Assembly: GCA_947505995.1 (NCBI GenBank)
Contig: CANNNB010000173.1
Location: forward strand, 1-5,303
Source of the DNA: Comamonadaceae bacterium
GTDB lineage: Bacteria > Pseudomonadota > Gammaproteobacteria > Burkholderiales > Burkholderiaceae
Direction: 5' to 3'
Length of the DNA: 5,303 nt
Below, piece by piece: positions 1 to 5,303 of this stretch. The notes beneath the pieces were generated by a model, which was not told where the DNA came from, did not search any database, and saw nothing but the letters and a program-made list of their open reading frames with translations. The stretch's first letter is position 1; each line of letters opens with the position of its first letter. Made by a program: the position numbers and the translations under genes.

Positions 1-463
1 CAATGGTCAAACCAAGTGAGCCAACGGCAGACACCGCGCCCATGGCGGCCCCTCGTTTGGTGGCGCTCACAGTGCGAGCTGTGATGTTCATGGCAATGCT
101 GGAAGCTGTACACGACAAGGCGATGCCTACACAAAACCCGATGCCTACTGTAACCATCCATGTGGCATCGGCAAATCTTAAAAATACCAATCCGATGATG
201 TAAATTAGGACGCCCAAAAGAGCCACGGGCCGTGTGCCATATTTATCCGCCCAAATACCCACAACGGGTTGCGTTGCACCCCAGACAATATTTTGCAATG
301 CGATGGCCAATGAAAAATCAGCTGCCGTGATGCCAATGTCACGAATCATGTGCGGTTGCAACAAACCAAAACTTTGCCGCATGCCCATGGCCAAACTCAG
401 CATGATGGCACCGCCACCCAATATGCCCCATACCTGAAACGGTGTTAAGTCAGTTTTTTTCAT
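1..463 (-). CDS. MFS transporter, N-terminal part (runs off left edge)
   Basis: Inner-membrane secondary transporter of the major facilitator superfamily; substrate not identifiable. Reading the minus strand from the ATG at 463 gives 154 uninterrupted codons to the window edge. Visible features: a hydrophobic first helix at about residues 12-30 with the segment MGMRQSFGLLQP, a second helix at about 50-70 containing LQNIVWGATQPVVG, the loop 2-3 signature GIWADKYGTRP at residues 69-79 (fits the MFS motif A pattern GxxxDKxGxR), then helices at about 80-97 and 102-123, and a cytoplasmic stretch TARTVSATKRGAAMG before the fifth helix. The RQxFGL and QNxxWGxxQP blocks resemble MFS proteins often annotated as monocarboxylate or oxalate/formate-type carriers; that assignment is weak. 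The start has no Shine-Dalgarno sequence, but TTTAAT on the minus strand (470-475) lies exactly where a -10 element of a leaderless mRNA would be. It is divergent from the small membrane protein gene starting at 623. Confidence 0.93.
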   Translation of the reverse strand, partial: MKKTDLTPFQVWGILGGGAIMLSLAMGMRQSFGLLQPHMIRDIGITAADFSLAIALQNIVWGATQPVVGIWADKYGTRPVALLGVLIYIIGLVFLRFADATWMVTVGIGFCVGIALSCTASSIAMNITARTVSATKRGAAMGAVSAVGSLGLTI

Positions 464-475
464 GATTCAATTAAA

Positions 476-538
476 CAATTGGGGTCAGATCACAATTAAT
501 TGCGAACAGAGTACCATTATTTCCCTCATCGTTCTGAC
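476..538. repeat. GGGGTCAGA-type REP-like or MITE-like remnant (candidate)
   Basis: This intergenic stretch opens with CAATTGGGGTCAGATCACAA, contains a perfect 10-bp palindrome CAATTAATTG (493-502), and continues with a diverged second copy: CAGATCACAATTAATT (486-501) and CAGAGTACCATTATTT (507-522) agree at 12 of 16 positions. A TCTGAC at 533-538 is inverted relative to the GTCAGA at 484-489. From memory, repeats carrying GGGGTCAGA followed by an AT-rich tract and an inverted partner occur in many proteobacteria near REP-associated (Y1, IS200-like) transposases; no such transposase is in this window. I infer a solitary, decayed element. It lies directly upstream of the left MFS gene, so it could equally be that gene's promoter region. 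Confidence 0.35.
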
Positions 539-587
539 ACATCAGTTCACCACAATGGCTCATTTCAAATCCGTGCCCAAGAAGACT

Positions 588-616
588 TAGAAAGTCCAAG
601 CATCCTCCTCTAAAAT
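588..616 (+). promoter_or_regulatory. Candidate sigma70-type promoter giving a leaderless mRNA
   Basis: TAGAAA at 588-593 matches the -35 consensus TTGACA at 4 of 6 positions and TAAAAT at 611-616 matches the -10 consensus TATAAT at 5 of 6, with a 17-nt spacer. The expected transcription start, seven bases after the last base of the -10 hexamer, is position 623, the A of the ATG of the downstream membrane protein gene. That gene lacks a usable Shine-Dalgarno sequence, which fits a leaderless transcript. This is sequence matching only; a chance match in AT-rich DNA is possible. Confidence 0.35.
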
Positions 617-622
617 GAAGCA

Positions 623-1000
623 ATGACCACACCTAACGCCCCCAAAATTTTCAAATCACTCATCATTCTGTTGGTGAGTGCCATTGCCTTGTTCGTTCTG
701 TATATTTACATCGCACTCAGCTGGAGCTACTCAAGTGGTGAACGCGCAGGTTTCCTTCAAAAGGTCTCCAACAAGGGTTGGATTTGCAAAACATGGGAAG
801 GCGAGCTCTCCTTGGTGGCCATGCCAGGCGCCGCGCCCGAAAAATTTCTGTTCACGGTTCGCGATGAAGCCATTGCCCAAAAAGTGAGTGCGGCAGCAGG
901 CAAACGAGTTACCTTGAACTATGAACAACACAAAGGGCTACCGTCCTCCTGCTTCGGCGACACCGATTACTTTGTGGTCGACGTCAAAGAAATTGAATAG
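623..1000 (+). CDS. Conserved small single-span membrane protein, function unknown
   Basis: A 125-aa protein with one membrane-spanning segment at about residues 11-33 (KSLIILLVSAIALFVLYIYI) and a soluble domain of about 90 residues. The short N-terminus carries two lysines and the segment is followed by SWSYSSGERAG, so it is probably an N-terminal anchor with the soluble part in the periplasm; the orientation is inferred. The blocks YSSGERAGFLQK (36-47) and KGWICKTWEGEL (51-62) resemble a small conserved family that I recall sometimes carrying the name 6-phosphogluconate dehydrogenase; the protein is far too short for that enzyme and has no dinucleotide-binding motif, so I would not use that name. 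Cysteines at 55 and 110 could form a disulfide if periplasmic. No Shine-Dalgarno sequence is seen; the only purine run, TGAAG, lies two bases from the ATG. It stands alone, divergent from the left MFS gene and convergent with the S9 peptidase 15 bp downstream. Confidence 0.85.
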   Translation: MTTPNAPKIFKSLIILLVSAIALFVLYIYIALSWSYSSGERAGFLQKVSNKGWICKTWEGELSLVAMPGAAPEKFLFTVRDEAIAQKVSAAAGKRVTLNYEQHKGLPSSCFGDTDYFVVDVKEIE

Positions 1001-1015
1001 GCTTCAAACCCAGGG

Positions 1016-2914
1016 CTACATCTGCGGCACAAAGCCCAGAACTTCGCCATAAAACTTCAGCTCAGTTTCTAGCGAAGACACTATGGTCGAAGCCTGCCTA
1101 AATCCGTGTCCCTCACCTTCATACGCCACATAGGCGTGCTTCAGTCCTTTGGCAGCACAAGCATCTCGAAAGGCTTCCGATTGTGAAGGGGGAACCACCT
1201 TGTCGTCTAAACCCTGAAACAAAATTAAGGGTGAACTTAATTGGTTCACGTGCGTGATGGGAGAGCGGGCTATGTACAAATCTTTTTCTGCAGGATATGC
1301 GCCAATCATAGAGTCCAAATAACGCGACTCAAAGTCGTGTGTGTCGGTGGCCAGCGTGGTGCAATCAGCCACGCCACAGTAAGAAGCCCCTGCAGCAAAT
1401 CGTTGACTGTTCACCAATGCATTCAAAACAGTAAAACCGCCTGCACTGCCACCGCGAATGACCACTTTGTCAGGCGCACAAACGCCCTGTTCAATGAGTG
1501 ATTCAACCATGGCCAAGACGTCCTCAAAATCGACCACACCCCATTGTCCGCGAAGTAAATTTCGGTATTGCCGACCATAGCCAGTAGACCCGCCATAGTT
1601 CACATCCACCACAGAAATGCCGCGCGATGTGAAATAGGCGTATTTCATTGAAAGCGTGGCCGATGAATTGGCGGTGGGTCCGCCATGCACAACCACCATC
1701 AAAGGCGGTTTTTCTGAGGACTCAAAATTTGGATGGTGAGCGGCATGCAAAATGGCAAAAACTTTTCGGCCATCCGCTCGCACTGCACTCATTTCGTGAG
1801 GACTCGGAAAATAGCTTGCATCAATGGGCGCCTTGATTGAAGTGATCACGCTGGACACTTCCCAATTTTTCAAATCAATTTCAATCAGTTGAGAAACCAC
1901 TTTGGCACTGGCACCGACTGCATAGGCCTTGCTACCAGAAGCACTCAGCGATGGCTTGAAATCGGTCAAGCTTGAATCTAAGTCTTGCATGGCACGCGTT
2001 TGTGGATCAACACGAACAATTTTTCTAGCGTCCACAGCGCCATGCACCGAAAGCACTTGCCCATCTGGCAAGACCGACAATGCTCGCATGCCCAACTGCC
2101 AAAGAGGAAAGCCCCATTCTGTTGCCTCATCAATGAGCTGTGTTTGCTTGCCAGTTAAATCTACTTGCCAAAGATTCCACCAGCCACTTTTGTCGCAGAT
2201 GAAATAAAGCTCGTTGTGGGTCCCCCACTCTGGCGACAAACATGAAGTTTGCAGATCGCCTGCCAATACCTGCACATTAATCAATTGGCCGTTTGACACT
2301 TCTGCCACCCGAACCTCTGTACCATCCCAAGGCATTTGAGGATGCTCCCATGCAATCCAAGACAAATAGCGGCCATCAGCAGAAAGCCTTGGGTGTGCAT
2401 AAAAGTGCGATGAAGCTTCCAAGCTGCGCAATGGCCCTAAACCATCGCCCTTCATGCAGAGGGCTACCAAATCGCGTACTACGCAGCCGTCTTTGTGAAC
2501 CTCGCGAATGCACCAAATTTCATTGCCTACTGCAATCATCTCGATATAGCGATGACTCTGCCCAGCGGGCGATTCGGGACTCAAGGGCTGAGGCTCGCCC
2601 ATCGGTTCGGTGATGTAAATGCGTTGATCGGCTTTGTTCACAAACACCAACATGGCTTGCCCCTGAAGCTCAACCCCCAGCCAACTGATACCTCCATATT
2701 CATGCACCTGACTTTTGGCACTCCATGGGGCTTTCAAAATATCACCATGTTGGCGACTGACCACAAGCGTTCTGCCGGCTTCACTGGGCCTTACCTCATC
2801 CCACCAAAGGTCGTCGCCCATGGGCTGCGACCACATAAGGCTACTGCCTGCTTGGGCCAACAATGTTGCAGATAAGGGCGAGGGCCAAGCCCCTGGTTGA
2901 TGAGTTTGTTTCAT
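1016..2914 (-). CDS. S9 family (prolyl oligopeptidase-type) serine peptidase
   Basis: A probable cytoplasmic serine peptidase of clan SC, family S9, of the dipeptidyl aminopeptidase / acylaminoacyl peptidase type, acting on short peptides. Numbering from the upstream GTG at 2938 (640 aa): residues of about 40-370 have the repetitive strand pattern of a beta-propeller that gates the active site; the C-terminal alpha/beta-hydrolase domain begins near 380. Visible motifs are VVVHGGP (415-421), NYGGSTGYG (447-455), the nucleophile elbow GGSAGG with Ser498, QGLDDKVVPP with Asp578 aligning with the catalytic Asp of prolyl oligopeptidase (DDRVVP), and GEGHGF with His611. The triad is therefore complete; Lys580 occupies the place of the substrate-binding Arg of prolyl oligopeptidase. 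No signal peptide is seen. I place the start at the ATG at 2914 (632 aa) because it puts GAWPSPLSA close to the N-terminus, as in relatives; the GTG at 2938 would add eight residues. Neither start has a Shine-Dalgarno sequence. Exact specificity cannot be read from the sequence. Confidence 0.93.
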   Translation of the reverse strand: MKQTHQPGAWPSPLSATLLAQAGSSLMWSQPMGDDLWWDEVRPSEAGRTLVVSRQHGDILKAPWSAKSQVHEYGGISWLGVELQGQAMLVFVNKADQRIYITEPMGEPQPLSPESPAGQSHRYIEMIAVGNEIWCIREVHKDGCVVRDLVALCMKGDGLGPLRSLEASSHFYAHPRLSADGRYLSWIAWEHPQMPWDGTEVRVAEVSNGQLINVQVLAGDLQTSCLSPEWGTHNELYFICDKSGWWNLWQVDLTGKQTQLIDEATEWGFPLWQLGMRALSVLPDGQVLSVHGAVDARKIVRVDPQTRAMQDLDSSLTDFKPSLSASGSKAYAVGASAKVVSQLIEIDLKNWEVSSVITSIKAPIDASYFPSPHEMSAVRADGRKVFAILHAAHHPNFESSEKPPLMVVVHGGPTANSSATLSMKYAYFTSRGISVVDVNYGGSTGYGRQYRNLLRGQWGVVDFEDVLAMVESLIEQGVCAPDKVVIRGGSAGGFTVLNALVNSQRFAAGASYCGVADCTTLATDTHDFESRYLDSMIGAYPAEKDLYIARSPITHVNQLSSPLILFQGLDDKVVPPSQSEAFRDACAAKGLKHAYVAYEGEGHGFRQASTIVSSLETELKFYGEVLGFVPQM

Positions 2915-3002
2915 ATCTACATTGTGAGCGAAATTCACTGACGCGCCATTGAATTAGAAAACCCTCATTTTGCAAGGGAACTTTCTATCAATGATGATGG
3001 CA

Positions 3003-3018
3003 GATAAATAAATTTATC
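3003..3018. promoter_or_regulatory. Inverted repeat GATAAAT-AA-ATTTATC, candidate operator
   Basis: A perfect 7-bp inverted repeat with a 2-bp spacer ends one base before the ATG of the TonB-dependent receptor. A further ATTTATC lies at 3024-3030, 12 bp after the right arm and inside the coding start, giving three copies of the same heptamer in 28 bp. The heptamers resemble the GATAAT units of Fur-type operators, and Fur regulation is common for TonB-dependent receptors, but the match to the 19-bp consensus GATAATGATAATCATTATC is only partial. It could alternatively be an AT-rich element with no regulator. Confidence 0.35.
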
Positions 3019-3019
3019 C

Positions 3020-5140
3020 ATGCATTTATCAAAAGTTTCAAGCTTCCACTATCTGAGATGTTCTTGGCAGATTGCATTTCTTTCAAGTGTCAGCACTGCT
3101 TGGGCCATCGCCCAAACCGAACAACCCACTGACAATATCCTGGTACAAAGTGGCCGCCTCACACAACGACAATTTGACGCACCCACATCCATCTACACCA
3201 TCGATACAGAAACCATTCGCAACAGCGGACCGCAAGTTAACTTGTCAGATGTGTTGTCAAGAGCGCCCGGGGTGGTTGCCTTAAATCGAAACAACTATGC
3301 ACAAGATGTGCAAATATCTGTTCGAGGATTTGGCGCAAGATCAGCATTCGGCTTAAGAGGTTTCCGACTCATCACAGACGGTATTCCAGCCACCACACCA
3401 GATGGCCAAGGGCAAGCCTCTACTGTCAGCCTCACATCTGCAGAGAAAATAGAAGTCTTAACAGGCCCCTTAGCGCAGCTCTACGGCAACTCTGCGGGCG
3501 GTGTGATTCAAGTGTTCACACGCGAAGCCGACCTTACGCCCACGGCGCAATCGCAAATTTTCAAGGGCAGTTATGGCCTTGAGCGCACAGACTGGCAATT
3601 GAGTCAGCGCATTGGCAACGCTGGCTTTGTAGCCGACTACAGCACCTTCAACATACAAGGCTACCGAGACAACAGCCAGGCCAAAAGAGAACAACTCAAC
3701 AGTGTGACAACGGTCGACTTGAATGCAGATACCCGATTGAAGTTGATTGCCAATGTCTTTCGCATGCCCTATGCCAAGGATCCACTTGGCTTAACGGCAG
3801 CTCAGTTTTGGGCCAACCCCAAACAGGCTGGCAATTTTGCCTTTGTCAACGACACTCGAAAAGCAGTAAACCAAGAACAAGCAGGCGCTGTGCTAGAACA
3901 CAAGTTGAATCAAAACACCCGCATTCAAGCGCGCATCTACGGCGGCAATCGCGATAACTTGCAATTCCAAGCAGCTTCTGCTTCTGCAGGTACATGGGTA
4001 GGTCTGCAAAGAGATTTTCACGGGCTGGGCTTGCAAATCCAAGGCAAACACAATTTAGCGAATGACAAAGCCGTTGATTGGGTCGCAGGATTTGAACAAG
4101 ACCACGCAGGAGAAAATCGACAAGGTGGTCTTGCAGTTTCCGGTCAAAAGACTGGCAATGTCAACCGCAAAGAATTGAATGAAAGCACCAACCGCGATTA
4201 CTTTGCACAAGCCAACTGGCGTGTCATGCCAGATTGGACCTTTGTCACCGGTGTGCGCCAAAGTAATGTTCAACTTAAAAGCAAAGACGACTATCTGACA
4301 GATGGTGTCAACGGTTCGGGCTCTGTCAGCTATGAAGCAGCCAATCCTGTCATTGGCGCCACTTGGCATGTTCATGACACATTGAACATTTACGCAAACC
4401 AAGGCAGAGGATTTGAAACGCCCACACTTTCAGAGTCGGTGTACACCAAATCAGGCACCTCTGTCGTCGGTCTCTTCAATGCGAACTTGGTTCCCTCACG
4501 CAGCAAACACCTTGAGTTGGGTAGCAAATGGACCCCCTCTCCAAATACTCGATTGGATGCGGCCTTGTTTCGAATCAAAACAGACAATGAAATTGTGACC
4601 AGCTTGTCTGTGGGTGGCCGCACGGCTTTCACCAACGCTTCTGAAACATTGCGCGAAGGACTAGAGCTTTCTGCGCGCCATACATTCAACTCAAACTGGC
4701 GTACACAAGTCTCGGCTACCATCATGAGCGCTGAATATGCAAGTGGCACGGCCTTAGCCGGAAAATCATTGCCAGGCATTCCGCAAAAACAACTGTTGAC
4801 ATCAGTCTCATGGGCAGAAAATGGTTTTCAATCCAGCAGCAAAAAAACCTTGCAAGGTAAAGCGGCAAGCTTAGATTGGATTGCACGCTCAAGCTTGTGG
4901 GCCAACGACGTGAACGATGCATCGGGCGCCGCAGCAGGTTATGGCCTCCTCAACGCACGGCTCAAGCAAGGCTTTGCGTGGCGACAGGCGAACTTCGAAA
5001 CCTACTTAGGCGTAGACAACCTCAGCAACAAAAAAGCTGTGAGCTCCGTCATCATCAATCAATCGAGTCGGCAATACTTTGAGCCGCTGCTACCTCGCAA
5101 CTGGGTCATTGGCATTGCCATAAAATTGGCTGCAATGTGA
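3020..5140 (+). CDS. TonB-dependent outer-membrane receptor, substrate unknown
   Basis: A ligand-gated outer-membrane beta-barrel that imports a scarce compound (typically a ferric chelate, cobalamin or other organic ligand) using TonB-ExbBD energy. The 706-aa length is normal for the family. Residues 1 to about 29-32 look like a signal peptide (basic start, hydrophobic QIAFLSSVSTAWA, probable cut after AWA or AIA). DNILVQSGR at 38-46 sits where a TonB box is expected. The plug domain spans about 50-168: IYTIDTETIRNSG, NLSDVLSRAPGV, QISVRGFGARSAFGLRG, LITDGIPATTPDGQGQ and EVLTGPLAQLYGNSAGGVI. The rest is strand-rich barrel, including NQGRGFETPTLSESVY (460-475), GLELSARH (547-554), LPGIPQKQLL (584-593) and, near the end, YLGVDNLSNKK and FEPLLPRNW. 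The plug has some likeness to FecA-type receptors, but the substrate cannot be assigned and there is no N-terminal signalling domain. The chain ends IKLAAM, without the usual terminal aromatic. An in-frame stop at 3005-3007 makes the ATG at 3020 the first ATG available. It is divergent from the peptidase and 71 bp upstream of an MFS gene. Confidence 0.94.
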   Translation: MHLSKVSSFHYLRCSWQIAFLSSVSTAWAIAQTEQPTDNILVQSGRLTQRQFDAPTSIYTIDTETIRNSGPQVNLSDVLSRAPGVVALNRNNYAQDVQISVRGFGARSAFGLRGFRLITDGIPATTPDGQGQASTVSLTSAEKIEVLTGPLAQLYGNSAGGVIQVFTREADLTPTAQSQIFKGSYGLERTDWQLSQRIGNAGFVADYSTFNIQGYRDNSQAKREQLNSVTTVDLNADTRLKLIANVFRMPYAKDPLGLTAAQFWANPKQAGNFAFVNDTRKAVNQEQAGAVLEHKLNQNTRIQARIYGGNRDNLQFQAASASAGTWVGLQRDFHGLGLQIQGKHNLANDKAVDWVAGFEQDHAGENRQGGLAVSGQKTGNVNRKELNESTNRDYFAQANWRVMPDWTFVTGVRQSNVQLKSKDDYLTDGVNGSGSVSYEAANPVIGATWHVHDTLNIYANQGRGFETPTLSESVYTKSGTSVVGLFNANLVPSRSKHLELGSKWTPSPNTRLDAALFRIKTDNEIVTSLSVGGRTAFTNASETLREGLELSARHTFNSNWRTQVSATIMSAEYASGTALAGKSLPGIPQKQLLTSVSWAENGFQSSSKKTLQGKAASLDWIARSSLWANDVNDASGAAAGYGLLNARLKQGFAWRQANFETYLGVDNLSNKKAVSSVIINQSSRQYFEPLLPRNWVIGIAIKLAAM

Positions 5141-5158
5141 GTTCCAAGTCCTAAATGC

Positions 5159-5188
5159 TAGACTCTTGTGGCAATGTCTCACTCTAAT
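5159..5188 (+). promoter_or_regulatory. Candidate sigma70-type promoter for the downstream MFS gene
   Basis: TAGACT at 5159-5164 matches the -35 consensus at 4 of 6 positions and TCTAAT at 5183-5188 matches the -10 consensus at 5 of 6, with an 18-nt spacer. Transcription would begin near 5195, leaving a leader of about 17 nt before the ATG at 5212. If real, the MFS gene can be expressed independently of the receptor gene. Evidence is sequence matching only. Confidence 0.28.
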
Positions 5189-5211
5189 CGCAATACTGGT
5201 TGTTCCCCTCA

Positions 5212-5303
5212 ATGAAACTTTTTTACGGTTGGCGCATGGTGGGTGCAGCCTGTGGCATTCAGTTTTTGCTGGCTGCCTTCCTCACCCAAGCACTGGGCCT
5301 TTA
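5212..5303 (+). CDS. MFS transporter, N-terminal fragment (runs off right edge)
   Basis: Thirty codons from the ATG at 5212 remain open to the window edge. The N-terminus MKLFYGWRMVGAACGIQFLL is the characteristic start of a group of MFS transporters (FYGWRxV followed directly by the first membrane helix), often annotated as oxalate/formate antiporter-like or monocarboxylate carriers. No more than the first helix is visible, so neither substrate nor direction can be inferred. It follows the receptor gene on the same strand by 71 bp; I see no convincing intrinsic terminator between them, so read-through is possible alongside a promoter of its own. The region before the ATG (TGTTCCCCTCA) is pyrimidine-rich and has no Shine-Dalgarno sequence. 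Confidence 0.75.
   Translation, partial: MKLFYGWRMVGAACGIQFLLAAFLTQALGL

Noticed and set aside
3..437. Two plus-strand open frames of 66 and 67 codons at the left edge
   Set aside because: The minus strand encodes a clear MFS N-terminus with motif A across the same stretch; the plus frames are Met- and Pro-rich shadows.
1241..2900. Several plus-strand open frames of 60-126 codons opposite the S9 peptidase gene
   Set aside because: They lie fully antisense to a gene with intact catalytic motifs, are rich in Cys, His and Arg without domain-like sequence, and have no start signals; they are shadow frames.
2939..3019. Sigma70 promoters for the peptidase and the receptor in their shared intergenic region
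   Set aside because: Hexamers such as TTGAAT (2949-2954), TTGCAA (2970-2975), TATCAA (2985-2990) and TAAATA (3005-3010) are present, but no pair has acceptable spacing and match on either strand, so no promoter is called.
3967..3990. GCTTCTGCTTCTGC short tandem repeat in the receptor gene
   Set aside because: It encodes an AASASAG loop in frame with no length of repeat suggesting phase variation; ordinary low-complexity coding sequence.
3470..4922. Minus-strand open frames of 66-129 codons inside the receptor gene
   Set aside because: They are antisense to a continuous, well-conserved TonB-dependent receptor and show no recognisable protein features.
5113..5137. Inverted repeat CATTGCCA ... 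TGGCTGCAATG at the end of the receptor gene as a terminator
   Set aside because: The arms pair only with a 3-nt bulge, the repeat lies inside the last codons, and it is followed by GTGAGTTCC with no T tract, so it does not look like an intrinsic terminator.
5145..5168. Weak hairpin around CTAAATGCTAG in the gap after the receptor gene
   Set aside because: The stem is short, low in GC and interrupted, and no T tract follows; part of it overlaps the candidate promoter at 5159-5188.

Overview
The window reads as ordinary chromosomal DNA from a proteobacterium, most likely a betaproteobacterium of the order Burkholderiales and perhaps Comamonadaceae. That assignment is from family resemblance only: the small membrane-anchored protein with YSSGERAGFLQK and KGWICKTWEGEL blocks, the cytoplasmic S9 peptidase with a GAWPSP N-terminus, and the two MFS N-termini all look like proteins I associate with that group. 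Base composition is close to balanced. I see no rRNA, tRNA, CRISPR array, integrase, transposase or phage gene.

Layout from left to right: (1) the N-terminal 154 codons of an MFS transporter on the minus strand, running off the left edge; (2) a 159-bp divergent intergenic region holding a GGGGTCAGA repeat-like element and a candidate promoter; (3) a 125-aa single-span membrane protein on the plus strand; (4) a convergent gap of only 15 bp, then a minus-strand prolyl-oligopeptidase-type (S9) peptidase with a complete catalytic triad; (5) a divergent intergenic region of about 105 bp holding a GATAAAT/ATTTATC inverted repeat and a six-codon mini-ORF; (6) a complete 706-aa TonB-dependent outer-membrane receptor on the plus strand; (7) a 71-bp gap with a candidate promoter; (8) the first 30 codons of a second, different MFS transporter on the plus strand, running off the right edge.

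Functionally, the receptor would bring a scarce ligand across the outer membrane, and the MFS protein just downstream on the same strand could handle the same ligand, or something unrelated, at the inner membrane. The divergent peptidase is cytoplasmic by sequence and could process imported peptides, but nothing in the sequence proves a link. The left MFS and the small membrane protein have no evident connection to the right half. The observations most worth checking are regulatory: start codons without Shine-Dalgarno sequences, two -10-like hexamers placed as for leaderless mRNAs, the inverted repeat at the receptor start, and the repeat-like element in the left intergenic region. I found no convincing sign of a novel multi-gene system.
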